This document shows, in pieces, positions 18,380 to 27,441 of a stretch of 64,000 nt of DNA. Position 1 is the first letter of the stretch; the number at the start of each line of letters is the position of its first letter. The notes beneath the pieces were generated by a model, which had not been told where the DNA came from, did not search any database, and was given only the letters and a program-made list of their open reading frames with translations. The position numbers and the translations under genes were made by a program. Origin of the DNA: Neobacillus rhizophilus (GTDB lineage Bacteria; Bacillota; Bacilli; Bacillales; Cytobacillaceae). Location of the stretch: the NCBI RefSeq assembly GCF_018343535.1, contig NZ_JAGYPF010000001.1:1550001-1614000 (forward strand), in the 5' to 3' direction.

Positions 18380-19054
18380 TTAGTAGTTGCTTGAGGAAAC
18401 TTCTCCTTTACAGATGGCCACACCTGAACTTGCGCCAATCCGTGTTGCACCGGCTTCAACCATTGCAAGGGCATCTTCCCTGCTTCTTACGCCACCGGAT
18501 GCTTTAACACCGATATCCGGGCCAACTGTTTCGCGCATTAAGCGGATATCTTCTACCGTAGCCCCACCGGTAGAGAATCCTGTCGAAGTTTTAACAAAAT
18601 CAGCACCAGCCTTGACTGAAAGCTCACATGCCCGTTTCTTTTCTTCATCAGTCAACAGTGAAGTCTCGATAATGACCTTTACTAATGCTTGCCCCTTCGC
18701 TGCCTCCACAACACTGCGAATGTCCGATTCAACTAAATCATCCTGCTGATCTTTAAGTGCACCAATGTTGATGACCATATCCACTTCATCCGCACCATTG
18801 TCAATCGCATTTTTTGTTTCAAATGCTTTCGTCTCTGAGGTCGTTGCCCCAAGCGGAAAGCCGATGACAGTACAAACTTTAACATCTGGTGTATCTTTAA
18901 GTATTTCAGCAGCTGTTTTTACCCAGGTAGGATTTACACAAACGGAAGCAAATGAATATTCTTTTGCCTCTTCCGCTAATTTAACGATTTGCTCTTTTGT
19001 TGCTTCTGGTTTTAATAATGTATGGTCAATCATTCTTGCTATGTTTTGGCTCAT
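18380..19054 (-). CDS. deoC: Deoxyribose-phosphate aldolase
   Basis: 224 residues, family length. The Schiff-base lysine lies in [10 protein letters not shown] (~154), the second catalytic lysine in VKASGGVR (~183), and the N-terminal [12 protein letters not shown] is intact. It cleaves 2-deoxyribose 5-phosphate to glyceraldehyde 3-phosphate and acetaldehyde. GGGGGAA site before ATG. It is a lone gene here, without deoR, nupC or pdp beside it. Confidence 0.95.
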   Translation of the reverse strand: MSQNIARMIDHTLLKPEATKEQIVKLAEEAKEYSFASVCVNPTWVKTAAEILKDTPDVKVCTVIGFPLGATTSETKAFETKNAIDNGADEVDMVINIGALKDQQDDLVESDIRSVVEAAKGQALVKVIIETSLLTDEEKKRACELSVKAGADFVKTSTGFSTGGATVEDIRLMRETVGPDIGVKASGGVRSREDALAMVEAGATRIGASSGVAICKGEVSSSNY

Positions 19055-19274
19055 TGCTGATTCCCCCTATTTTTATATCATTATGTATCTTAGCTTGCCC
19101 AGAAATAACTATAACAAAGCGGTTGAACATTTGTAAATATGTACATTTTCACTGGATAAGAAGGGAAATATTTATAGAAGGTTTTCTTTTTAAAAAGTCA
19201 TGAAATAGTCAAACGTTTATCGCTGTAATATTTGTATACTTAATTTGGTTGTTATTTTTTATTGGGGTGATGGG

Positions 19275-21449
19275 TTGGAAAAGCTCGGTGGATTTATTTA
19301 TCGGAATCGAAAATGGGTGATACTGGTTTGGATTTTAGCTATTATCCTGTTTGGCTTTTTCGCTTTGAAACTGCCTGCGGTGTTAAGCGGAAACGGTTTT
19401 GAATATAAGGGAGAATATAACGAAACGAGGCGGATTTTGGAAAAAGACTTTGGACAGGCCAAATCCTCTATCATCCTTGTTTTTCAAAAAGAAAAGGGCG
19501 TCAGCGATGAAAAGTTTCAGGATTTTATGCAGGATACCTTTGTAAGACTTAAGGACTTTGACCATGCAGAGGACATTATTCCCCCATTTGCCCAGGACGG
19601 TATGATAAAAGGGAATTACGCTTATGGCATGCTTACTTTTAATAAAAAAGCGGAAAGCCTTGGGGCAGAAATAAGCGATTTAAAAAAGCTGCTTAAAAAT
19701 AAAAAGGGGTTAAAGGTAACGATGACGGGGGAACCAATCATCGTTAAAGATTTAAATACAGCCAGCCAAGAGGATTTGGCTAAAGCGGAGATGATTGGCC
19801 TGCCAATTGCCCTGCTCGTTCTCATCCTCGCTTTCGGCAGTCTTGTCGCTTCAGCCCTTCCGCTGATTATTGGTGTGGTATCCATTTTAACCACCATGGG
19901 GACAGTTTATTTTTTCAGTTACGGCATCGACCTAACTATTTTTATTTTAAATATAGTGCCGATGATCGGTCTTGCCTTAAGTATCGACTTTGCGCTGTTA
20001 TTTATTAACCGCTATAAGGAAGAATTAACAAGGAAATCAGTGGGCGAAGCCATCGCGATCACCGTTGCCACGGCCGGCAGGTCCATTATCTTTTCCGGCC
20101 TATGCGTATTTATCGGATTATCAGGGCTTTGGTTTATCCAAATTGATATTTTTCAAAATGTCGCCCTTGGCGGAATGACTGTCGTCCTTGTTTCCGCACT
20201 CTGCTCTTTAACGTTTCTGCCGGCGTTCTTGGCACTATTAGGACACAGAATCAATAAATTTAGCTTGTTGCGGATTTCAGACAATCGGCTAAGCGGCTGG
20301 TACTTATTTGCCAAGTTTGTCATGCGCCGGCCCGTTCTGATGGCAGTCTGCGCTCTAGCCATTTTGCTGGTTGGACTTATTCCTGTTAAGCAAATGGTTC
20401 TTACGATTCCGGGCACCGATTCCCTGCCGCCTAATTATCCATCACGTGTCGCTTTAGAAAAATTTAAGGATCATTTTTTCGAAAAAGAAAAACGCGATGA
20501 AAAAAAGGTATCGATTATTCTGGAGACCAGCGGCGGTGTGCTGACGAGGGATAATCTCGAAAAGGTAAGCCTAGTGATCAATAAATTGGAGAAGGACCCA
20601 CTAGTTTATACGGTCGATTCGCCCTTTTCTGCCTTTGGCATTAAGAATGCTGCGCAATTCCAACAGCTGCTGCTTTATGGCGAAATGAGCAAGCTTACCC
20701 CTGTTTTCGATCACTTCATCCGTGAAAATAAAATGCTTGTTGAGGTCTACTTAAAGACCGGTGAGCATTCAGCTAAAGCCCGGCAATTGGTTAAGGATTG
20801 GTCGGACAAAGATTTAGGTGTGAAGGCTTCGGTTGGAGGTCCCATTAAGTTCGAGCAGGAAATCTTTGATGAGATTATCGAGAAGGCTCCGTATGGTTTG
20901 CTGTTGATTATGATTTCAACTTTGGTAATTTTAATGGCTGCTTTTCGGTCGATTCTCATTCCGTTTAAAGCCATCTTGATGAACGCCTTGAGCCTTGGCT
21001 GCACATTTGGGATTGTTGTATGGGTTTTCCAGGAGGGACATCTCGGGGTTTCTCCCGTTAACATCGGATTGATTCTGCCCGTTTTTGTGTTTACGCTTGT
21101 ATTTGGACTGTCAATGGATTACGAGGTGTTCCTCATTTCCAGGATACAAGAATTTTATTTGAGGACTGGCGATAATACCGAAGCGACCATTTCCGGTTTA
21201 ACGTATACGAGTAAAATCATTACCTCCGCGGCAGCGATTATGATTGTCGTAACAGGTGCTTTTGCTTTTACTGGCGTCATGCCCATCAAGCAATTGGGAG
21301 TCGGCATTGCGGTCGCCATCTTTATTGACGCTACCATTGTCCGGATGGTCCTTGTTCCTTCTTTAATGAAGCTGTTGGGTGATTGGAATTGGTGGTTTTT
21401 TGGATTCAAGAATAAACGTGATATTTCGCATCGTAAAAAGCCAGCCTGA
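19275..21449 (+). CDS. MMPL-type RND transporter
   Basis: 724 residues in two halves, each with one helix, a large extracytoplasmic loop and a five-helix bundle. Conserved transmembrane motifs are GLALSIDFALLFINRYKEE (first half, ~235) and VFGLSMDYEVFLISRIQEF (second half, ~620), which hold the proton-relay aspartates. I prefer the TTG at 19275, three bases after the GGTGAT part of a perfect anti-SD match, over a TTG at 19245. MMPL proteins export lipids or hydrophobic compounds; the cargo is not evident. No TetR or MarR regulator is adjacent. Confidence 0.88.
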   Translation: MEKLGGFIYRNRKWVILVWILAIILFGFFALKLPAVLSGNGFEYKGEYNETRRILEKDFGQAKSSIILVFQKEKGVSDEKFQDFMQDTFVRLKDFDHAEDIIPPFAQDGMIKGNYAYGMLTFNKKAESLGAEISDLKKLLKNKKGLKVTMTGEPIIVKDLNTASQEDLAKAEMIGLPIALLVLILAFGSLVASALPLIIGVVSILTTMGTVYFFSYGIDLTIFILNIVPMIGLALSIDFALLFINRYKEELTRKSVGEAIAITVATAGRSIIFSGLCVFIGLSGLWFIQIDIFQNVALGGMTVVLVSALCSLTFLPAFLALLGHRINKFSLLRISDNRLSGWYLFAKFVMRRPVLMAVCALAILLVGLIPVKQMVLTIPGTDSLPPNYPSRVALEKFKDHFFEKEKRDEKKVSIILETSGGVLTRDNLEKVSLVINKLEKDPLVYTVDSPFSAFGIKNAAQFQQLLLYGEMSKLTPVFDHFIRENKMLVEVYLKTGEHSAKARQLVKDWSDKDLGVKASVGGPIKFEQEIFDEIIEKAPYGLLLIMISTLVILMAAFRSILIPFKAILMNALSLGCTFGIVVWVFQEGHLGVSPVNIGLILPVFVFTLVFGLSMDYEVFLISRIQEFYLRTGDNTEATISGLTYTSKIITSAAAIMIVVTGAFAFTGVMPIKQLGVGIAVAIFIDATIVRMVLVPSLMKLLGDWNWWFFGFKNKRDISHRKKPA

Positions 21450-21463
21450 TTGGGCTGGCTTTT
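21436..21463 (+). terminator. Terminator of the MMPL gene
   Basis: AAAAGCCAGCC / GGCTGGCTTTT hairpin overlapping the last codons. It also lies just after the cupin gene on the other strand. Confidence 0.85.
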
Positions 21464-21467
21464 GCTG

Positions 21468-21809
21468 TTAAATATTTTTAGCATATAGCTCGCTTGGAAT
21501 TTTACTTAATACTACATATAAACTTACAGGTTCACTGCCCGTATTTTTGAAGGACATTTCCTCTTCGCTTTGAACATGGATGAGGTCTGCCTCAGTTACC
21601 GTTGTCTCTGTTCCATCTATGATTATTGTGCCGCTGCCGGTTAGAACATACAGATAAACCTCTGTTCCTGGGTGTTTATGAGTTGGGAGGGTTTGATTTG
21701 GCAGAAAGTTTAAAACAAATGCTGTCGTTTCACCCTTCTTGTAAATAATCCTTTTCGTGAATTTCTCTTCACTGTATTCCATATAGGCTTTAACTGAATT
21801 CTTTTCCAT
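21468..21809 (-). CDS. Single-domain cupin
   Basis: 113 residues with a typical double-stranded beta-helix: metal-site HKHPGTEVYLYVLTG near residue 45 and a second motif around DLIHVQSEE. No substrate can be inferred. GGAGG ribosome site upstream of the ATG at 21809. A Fur-like palindrome sits 30 bp upstream, raising the possibility of iron control. Confidence 0.8.
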   Translation of the reverse strand: MEKNSVKAYMEYSEEKFTKRIIYKKGETTAFVLNFLPNQTLPTHKHPGTEVYLYVLTGSGTIIIDGTETTVTEADLIHVQSEEEMSFKNTGSEPVSLYVVLSKIPSELYAKNI

Positions 21810-21838
21810 TGTTTATGCCTCCTTTATGTTTTCATTAT

Positions 21839-21853
21839 AAATGATAATCATTT
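21839..21853. promoter_or_regulatory. Fur-like palindrome upstream of the cupin
   Basis: AAATGATAATCATTT is a perfect odd palindrome containing the Fur core ATGATAATCAT. Position (30 bp before the cupin ATG) fits a repressor site. Confidence 0.6.
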
Positions 21854-22014
21854 TCAGTTAAGTGAGTTGGGTCACTTTTTTTAATATGTCACTATTTTTT
21901 CAAAAAATATCTAGTTTGCAGGAAAATGTTAACAAATATTTCATAGTTCGTGCGGTTGTGAAAGTTATTTTTTTAGTAAAATAAATCTGAGATTTTAATA
22001 AAGGATGGTGGACT

Positions 22015-22920
22015 ATGCTTAAGAAACCGCGCACATTAAGAAAGGAATTAAGGAAAATGAGGTCATTGAATGCCCGCATGCTGTTGTCAGATGATGACAA
22101 ATGGAATTATCTGAATGCGGAAAAGGGTTTTGCCGGTGAATTGGAGTTTGACAAGTTGACTGAAAAGCTTCAGTGTCAGTGTCTAGTTATTAACGATTTG
22201 CAGCTCAAGCTCAACAAATCTTATTTTCAAATTGATACAGTAATTATGTATCAAAGAGAAATTTATCTGATTGATGTGAAAAATTTTGAAGGGGATTTTT
22301 ATTACGATGCTGACGGGCATTTAAAGAAAGGCAATCGAGAGATAAGAAACCCTATTAATCAGTTGGAGCGATGTGAAAATCTATTTAGGCAATTGCTTCA
22401 AAACTATGGATACAAATATCATGTTGAATCTTACCTAGTCCACATAAACCCCGAGTTTACTTTATACCAAGCGCCTCAAAATGACCATGTTATTTTCCCG
22501 ACACAAATCAAGAAATTTATGAAGAAATTGGATAAACCATATTCGATACTGAATGAGGGTCATGAGAAACTGGCAGAGCTGCTCATTTCGCTTGATCAAG
22601 AAGAATTTCCCTTTGCTGAATTTCCTTTATATGAATATACTCACTTGCAAAAAGGGATCCTTTCTTCTTCCTGCCATACACTTTCAACATCTTTAAAGGG
22701 GAATACAATTCTGTGCGGATTATGCGGGCATGAGGAGTACGTTGATTCTGCGGTTTTGCGGTGTGTACGGGAGTTGGTAATGCTGTTTCCGGGAATTAAG
22801 ATTACTACCAATTTGGTTTTTGAGTGGTGTAATGAAATGGTATCAAAAAAGACAATTAGAAGAATTTTACTACAAAATTATATAGCTAAAGGGAATACAT
22901 TAGGGCGTTATTTTGAATAA
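22015..22920 (+). CDS. NERD (nuclease-related domain) protein with C-terminal Cys/His cluster
   Basis: 301 residues. Residues ~40-150 form a NERD domain of the PD-(D/E)XK nuclease superfamily: GFAGELEFDKL, then YFQIDTVIMYQREIYLIDVKNF, giving the E, D and D-x-K catalytic residues. A C-terminal segment has LCGLCGHEEYVD with a further Cys about nine residues on, suggesting a small zinc site. The Lys/Arg-rich N-terminus may bind nucleic acid. Probable DNA-processing role; biological function unknown. Good RBS (AAAGGATGGTGG). A terminator at its end merges into the 52-bp repeat array. Confidence 0.82.
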   Translation: MLKKPRTLRKELRKMRSLNARMLLSDDDKWNYLNAEKGFAGELEFDKLTEKLQCQCLVINDLQLKLNKSYFQIDTVIMYQREIYLIDVKNFEGDFYYDADGHLKKGNREIRNPINQLERCENLFRQLLQNYGYKYHVESYLVHINPEFTLYQAPQNDHVIFPTQIKKFMKKLDKPYSILNEGHEKLAELLISLDQEEFPFAEFPLYEYTHLQKGILSSSCHTLSTSLKGNTILCGLCGHEEYVDSAVLRCVRELVMLFPGIKITTNLVFEWCNEMVSKKTIRRILLQNYIAKGNTLGRYFE

Positions 22921-22943
22921 AAAGGGGAAAAAGCCCCTATTTT
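22921..22943 (+). terminator. Terminator of the NERD gene
   Basis: AGGGG / CCCCT short stem followed by ATTTTTA; the tail is the first TATTTTTACC of the repeat array. Confidence 0.6.
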
Positions 22944-23868
22944 TACCGCTAACTTGTTTTTTTGGTGCTCCTGGGCAATATAGCTGTCTTATTTTTACCG
23001 TTAGCTTATTTTTCTGGTATTCCTGGGCAATATAGCTACCTTATTTTTACCGCTGACCATATTTTTGTTGGTCCACGGGCAATATAGCCGCCTTATTTTT
23101 ACCGTTAGCTTATTTTTCTGGTGCTCCTGGGCAATATAGCCGCTCTATTTTTACCGCTAGCTTATTTTTCTGGTGCTCCTGGGCAATATAGCTGCCTTAT
23201 TTTTACCGCCGACCATATTTTTGTTGGTCCACGGGCAATATAGCTGCCTTATTTTTACCACCGCCCATATTTTTGTTGGTCCACGGGCTATAAAGCTGCC
23301 TTATTTTTACTGCCGACCATATTTTTGTTGGTCCACGGGCAATATAGCTGCCTTATTTTTACCACCGGCCATATTTTTGTTGGTCCACGGGCAATATAGC
23401 TGCCTTATTTTTACCGCCGACCATATTTTTGTTGGTCCACGGGCAATATAGCTGCCTTATTTTTACCACCGACCATATTTTTGTTGGTCCACGGGCAATA
23501 TAGCTGCCTTATTTTTACCGTCGACCATATTTTTGTTGGTCCACGGGCAATATAGCTGCCTTATTTTTACCGCCGTCCATATTTTTGTTGGTCCACGGGC
23601 AATATAGCTGCCTTATTTTTACCACCGGCCATATTTTTGTTGGTCCACGGGCAATATAGCTGCCTTATTTTTACCGTTAGCTTATTTTTCTGGTGCTCTT
23701 GGGCAATATAGCCGCCCTATTTTTACCGCCGTCCATATTTTTGTTGGTCCACGGGCAATATAGCTGCCTTATTTTTACCACCGCCCATATTTTTGTTGGT
23801 CCACGGGCTATAAAGCTGCCTTATTTTTTCCCACCGGCCATTTTTTGGTCCTTGAGCAATATAGCGTC
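22938..23868. repeat. 52-bp tandem repeat array (about 18 units)
   Basis: Roughly 930 bp of head-to-tail units, each 52 bp and starting at a TATTTTTACC motif (unit starts 22938, 22989, 23041, then every 52 bp to 23821). Two unit classes alternate unevenly. Class A carries CCATATTTTTGTTGGTCC then ACGGGCAATATAGC; class B (units 1, 2, 4, 5, 15) carries AGCTTATTTTTCTGGTGCTC or close variants instead. The last unit is degenerate. Units are highly similar but not identical. Frames crossing it are open only because the unit has no stop in the phases used; there is no ribosome site. No gene lies between 22921 and 23948. Function unknown. Confidence 0.95.
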
Positions 23869-23910
23869 TCTTCCTCGAAGATTATATTATTAATGAGAGG
23901 TACGAGAAAA

Positions 23911-23932
23911 GCCAGCCGAACCCTCGGCTGGC
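23911..23932 (-). terminator. Terminator of the 2-oxoacid:ferredoxin oxidoreductase operon
   Basis: Perfect 9-bp stem GCCAGCCGA / TCGGCTGGC followed on the minus strand by TTTTCTC. Confidence 0.85.
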
Positions 23933-23948
23933 CCTCCACCATCAAACA

Positions 23949-24500
23949 TCAAACAACCATTCTTCCCCCAACAAAAGCCGCTCCCTTTTTCAATGCCAAC
24001 TTATTGACCTCAATCAAGTGCTGTTTCTCTTCACCAAGAACCTTCTTCAACGATTCAATAACAGCCCCCTCTGAGACGACCTTCGTTTGTTCCAGGAACG
24101 CACCCAATAAAATCATATTGGCCACACGCGAATTTCCAAGATCATTGGCCATGTCGGTTGCTGATATTTCAATCATTTCAATATCTTCCCGCCCCGAGGT
24201 CTTTGTCACCAGTGACGAATTAACGATGAGCAGCCCACCCGGACGAACACAAGGTTCAAACTTGTCAAAGGAAGGGTTATTTAAAATAATCGCCGTTGAC
24301 GGCCGTGTTACGACCGGCGATCCGACTGGTTCATCACTCACCACTACCGCACAGTTCGCTGTCCCGCCGCGCTGTTCAGGGCCGTATGAAGGAAGCCAGG
24401 AGACACCTTTCCCTTCAAGCATACCGGCATAGGCAATCAGCTGTCCCATCGACATCACTCCCTGGCCACCAAAGCCGGCAATAATCATTTCCTCAAGCAT
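23949..24500 (-). CDS. 2-oxoacid:ferredoxin oxidoreductase, gamma subunit
   Basis: 183 residues, pyruvate/ketoisovalerate oxidoreductase catalytic gamma domain. AGFGGQGVMSMGQLIAYA at the N-terminus and WLPSYGPEQRGGTANCAVV are diagnostic. It joins the alpha and beta subunits in the CoA-acylating oxidoreductase. ATG at 24500 is preferred; a GTG at 24512 overlaps the ribosome-site region. Last gene of the operon, 27 bp after the beta subunit. Confidence 0.9.
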   Translation of the reverse strand: MLEEMIIAGFGGQGVMSMGQLIAYAGMLEGKGVSWLPSYGPEQRGGTANCAVVVSDEPVGSPVVTRPSTAIILNNPSFDKFEPCVRPGGLLIVNSSLVTKTSGREDIEMIEISATDMANDLGNSRVANMILLGAFLEQTKVVSEGAVIESLKKVLGEEKQHLIEVNKLALKKGAAFVGGRMVV

Positions 24501-24527
24501 AATTCCGCCCACCCCCTCTAATCCCTT

Positions 24528-25283
24528 CTACAGGTTCCCAGTCGCTTTATTTTTATAAACCCCCAAAGGGTAAACTGGCACCATATTGTCCCTTACCCAT
24601 TCAAGTGACTCCGCCGGGTCCAGTCCCCAGTTGGTCGGGCATGTCGATAAAATCTCAACCATTGAAAATCCACCGCCTCTTTTTTGTGTTTCAAAGGCCC
24701 GGCGAATGGCCTTCTTGGCTTTCTGTATATGGGGAACATCATGCGTCGATACCCGCTCAATATAAGCGGCGCCATCCAGCACAGAAATCATTTCACAAAC
24801 CTTGATCGGTGAACCATGGACCGAGACATCCCGGCCATAAGGGGTGGTCGCTGTCTTTTGCCCAATCAAACTTGTTGGCGCCATTTGTCCGCCTGTCATC
24901 CCGTAAATGGCGTTATTTACAAAAATCACGGTAATATTCTCACCACGAGCAGCGGCGTGGATGACCTCGCTTATACCAATTGAAGCAAGGTCGCCGTCAC
25001 CTTGATAGGTAAACACCATCCGATCCGGCAAAACCCGCTTCACTCCGGTCGCAACAGCAGGGGCGCGGCCATGGGCGGCCTGTGTCATATCACAATTAAA
25101 ATATTCATACGATAAAACCGAACAGCCGACTGAAGCCACGCCAACCGTATCTTCCAAAACACCCATTTCCTCCAAAACCTCGGCCACCAAGCGGTGAATG
25201 ACGCCATGGGTACAGCCGGGACAGTAATGCGTGGGCTTGTCAGTTAGTCCGCTCGTTTTTTGAAAGACTATCTTCATTGTCAT
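24528..25283 (-). CDS. 2-oxoacid:ferredoxin oxidoreductase, beta (ThDP-binding) subunit
   Basis: 251 residues. YCPGCTHG near residue 20 and the thiamine diphosphate motif GDGDLASIG...NN (~97-125) are intact, as is the conserved NAIYGMTGGQMAPT. The subunit binds ThDP and decarboxylates the 2-oxoacid. The start overlaps the alpha stop as ATGA, so translation is coupled. The four-subunit order matches VorB-type (branched-chain) and KorAB-type (2-oxoglutarate) enzymes; the substrate cannot be decided from sequence alone. Confidence 0.92.
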   Translation of the reverse strand: MTMKIVFQKTSGLTDKPTHYCPGCTHGVIHRLVAEVLEEMGVLEDTVGVASVGCSVLSYEYFNCDMTQAAHGRAPAVATGVKRVLPDRMVFTYQGDGDLASIGISEVIHAAARGENITVIFVNNAIYGMTGGQMAPTSLIGQKTATTPYGRDVSVHGSPIKVCEMISVLDGAAYIERVSTHDVPHIQKAKKAIRRAFETQKRGGGFSMVEILSTCPTNWGLDPAESLEWVRDNMVPVYPLGVYKNKATGNL

Positions 25284-26344
25284 ACCGTAACCCCCCCGGC
25301 AGCCATCATGATTTTTTCAAAAATTTCATCTTGCGTTGGCACTATGCCGCCTGTTCGTCCGAAGAAGTCAACCTGAGCATGTCCCTCAACAACCAGCCTG
25401 ACATCCTCGACCATTTGTCCGGCGCTCATTTCTACTGAAATATAGCCTTTTACCCGGTCACGCGTTTCAAGAAACGGCTTCTCTGGGAATGGCCATAATG
25501 AAATCGGCCTGATCAATCCAACCTTGACGCCTGCCTCCCTTGCCTTATTAACAGCATTCATGGTAATCCGTGCTACCGTCCCAAAAGCCACCATAATATA
25601 ATCCGCATCTTCCGTCAGGTAAGTTTCATAGCGGATCTCATTTGCCTTCATGACAGCAAACTTTTGCTGCAAATCCCAGTTTCGTTTTTCCAAACTTTCA
25701 GCATCAAGTTCAAGCGATGTGATCGTCCTAGGAGGGCCGTCACCAAGGGTTCCGGTTGTCGCCCACGGCTTTGCAAATTTACGAATTTCTGTACCCTCCG
25801 TGAATTCCACCGGTTCCATCATTTGCCCAAGCATTCCGTCCCCCAGCAAAATAACCGGTGTTCGGTAACGGTCGGCAATATCAAATGCATCCTTGGTCAA
25901 GTCTACAATTTCCTGCAGACTGGCTGGAGCCAAAACGGGAGTATGATAATCACCGTGCCCGCCCCCTTTCGTTACCTGAAAATAATCCGATTGGGCGGGC
26001 TGGATATTGCCGAGCCCGGGGCCGCCTCTGGCAATATTGACAATCACGGCCGGCAGCTGTGCTCCTGCTAAATAAGAAATCCCTTCTTGCTTCAAGCTAA
26101 AGCCTGGGCTTGACGAGGAAGTCATCACTCGGACACCAGCCGAAGCGGCACCGTACACCATATTAATGGCGGCGACTTCACTTTCTGCCTGCAAAAACAA
26201 TCCGCCCACTTCCGGCAGCCGTCTTGCCATGTAGGCAACCAGCTCACTTTGCGGCGTAATCGGGTAACCAAAAAAATATTTGCAGCCAGCATGGACTGCC
26301 GACTCTGCAATCACTTCATTTCCCTTCATTAATACTTTCCCCAT
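25280..26344 (-). CDS. 2-oxoacid:ferredoxin oxidoreductase, alpha subunit (VorB/KorA type)
   Basis: 354 residues. The N-terminal half has GNEVIAESAVHAGCKYFFGYPITPQSE, the pyrimidine-binding domain, and MTSSSSPGFSLKQEGISYLAGAQLP; the C-terminal half is the transketolase-like domain (GLIRPISLWPFPEK). The start at 26344 has AGGGGG upstream; a frame to 26365 overlaps the ferredoxin stop. It forms the core of the enzyme that oxidatively decarboxylates a 2-oxoacid to its acyl-CoA, reducing ferredoxin. Confidence 0.92.
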   Translation of the reverse strand: MGKVLMKGNEVIAESAVHAGCKYFFGYPITPQSELVAYMARRLPEVGGLFLQAESEVAAINMVYGAASAGVRVMTSSSSPGFSLKQEGISYLAGAQLPAVIVNIARGGPGLGNIQPAQSDYFQVTKGGGHGDYHTPVLAPASLQEIVDLTKDAFDIADRYRTPVILLGDGMLGQMMEPVEFTEGTEIRKFAKPWATTGTLGDGPPRTITSLELDAESLEKRNWDLQQKFAVMKANEIRYETYLTEDADYIMVAFGTVARITMNAVNKAREAGVKVGLIRPISLWPFPEKPFLETRDRVKGYISVEMSAGQMVEDVRLVVEGHAQVDFFGRTGGIVPTQDEIFEKIMMAAGGVTV

Positions 26345-26361
26345 ACAACTAACGCCCCCTA

Positions 26362-26592
26362 TCACACCGTTTGTAATACCTTGACTGGCCTATACACTAA
26401 GATGACCGTATCCGGACAAACCTGGGCGCACTTGGCACAGCTAATGCAGTTCTCCTGATCAACAACTGCGGCAGGCCGGTATCCATTACTGTTTAAATAG
26501 TCTGCGAGAAAAATAACATTGGTGGGACAAACCTGCACACAAAGGCTGCACGATTTACAACTGGCTTCATTAAAAACAACTCGTTTTTCCAT
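26362..26592 (-). CDS. Two-[4Fe-4S] ferredoxin subunit (delta)
   Basis: 76 residues with two complete cluster motifs, CKSCSLCVQVCP and CISCAKCAQVCP. As the delta subunit it takes electrons from the oxidoreductase. ATG at 26592 follows the NTPase stop by five bases with GAAGGGTGAG upstream. Confidence 0.93.
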   Translation of the reverse strand: MEKRVVFNEASCKSCSLCVQVCPTNVIFLADYLNSNGYRPAAVVDQENCISCAKCAQVCPDTVILVYRPVKVLQTV

Positions 26593-26597
26593 AGAAC

Positions 26598-27275
26598 TCA
26601 CCCTTCCCAAGGTAACTTCATATACCGCTTAATAAAAAACGCTTCATATCTGTAAGCAAAATTGCAGGCATCTTTTTGTAGATGATTGGCTATCGTTGTA
26701 AATAAAAATGCGATATTCAGCTTTTCCGCCAATAGACTACTTAACTCATGGCCCCGCCAAACATCTTCCATGGTGGTTTCAAGACCGATGTTGGTATTAT
26801 TAATGATGCCGGTCACCTTCAAGCGGGAGGCGTTTTCAATCTTGCCAATCGTGTATGCCGCCCCCTCTAATGTACTGACAAAAGGCCTGTTCGCATTCAA
26901 GACAAACCATAGTTCTGGCTGCATATCTTTCCATTCGTGATAATATTGCCCAAGCGCTGTCGCCCCGTCCTTGTCCCCACCGGCATCGACGATTAAGCGA
27001 TACCTGGAGTCATGGAGCACCCGGTAAATCTCCCCTGATACGATTGGCAAATCCGCTGAAGCCAAGCGGTTTTGTGGGGCGATTAATTCTACATCATGCT
27101 CCCTGAAAACTGAGGCAGCATCCCGGGAACGATAGTAAGGGTTGATAATATCCAAATCATTGATGGCAACTTTATCATGTTTCGTCCGTTCTGATAAAGC
27201 CAAATTGATGGCAATCTCGGTTTTTCCGCTGCCAAAATGCCCTGATAAAATGGTAATCTTGCCATTCGCCTTCAA
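26598..27275 (-). CDS. P-loop NTPase heading the oxidoreductase operon
   Basis: 225 residues. Walker A reads SGHFGSGKTE, then NDLDIINPYYRSRD and LIVDAGGDKDGA (Walker-B-like). This is a SIMIBI/MinD-type ATPase fold without a fused domain. Relatives accompany this oxidoreductase in other Firmicutes; a role in cofactor or Fe-S assembly, or in regulation, is plausible but unproven. The start is TTG at 27275 with AGGGGGC upstream. A consensus cre lies 24 bp further upstream. Confidence 0.78.
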   Translation of the reverse strand: MKANGKITILSGHFGSGKTEIAINLALSERTKHDKVAINDLDIINPYYRSRDAASVFREHDVELIAPQNRLASADLPIVSGEIYRVLHDSRYRLIVDAGGDKDGATALGQYYHEWKDMQPELWFVLNANRPFVSTLEGAAYTIGKIENASRLKVTGIINNTNIGLETTMEDVWRGHELSSLLAEKLNIAFLFTTIANHLQKDACNFAYRYEAFFIKRYMKLPWEG

Positions 27276-27298
27276 ATAAACAGCAGCCCCCTAACATT

Positions 27299-27312
27299 TG
27301 TAAGCGTTTACA
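27299..27312 (-). promoter_or_regulatory. CcpA cre box of the oxidoreductase operon
   Basis: TGTAAGCGTTTACA matches TGWNANCGNTNWCA at every fixed position and sits inside a near-perfect 22-bp palindrome (27295-27316). Lying 24 bp before the TTG start, it suggests catabolite repression. Confidence 0.85.
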
Positions 27313-27441
27313 AATGAGTTATCTGAACCAATCTCCAAGGTTTACCAATTCCATTATAATGCACATGGAAGCTTCTGGCTTCGACTTATGTCACACTTAC
27401 TTACAACTCAGAATGGAAAAAAGAAGCTCCAAGGAACTTCT

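Noticed and set aside
22938..23868. CRISPR array
   Set aside because: Units are contiguous 52-bp copies without unique spacers, and no cas genes are near.
23173..23893. Open frames of 66-92 codons inside the 52-bp repeats
   Set aside because: They arise from repeat phase; there is no ribosome site, and the unit length is not a multiple of three so frames rotate.
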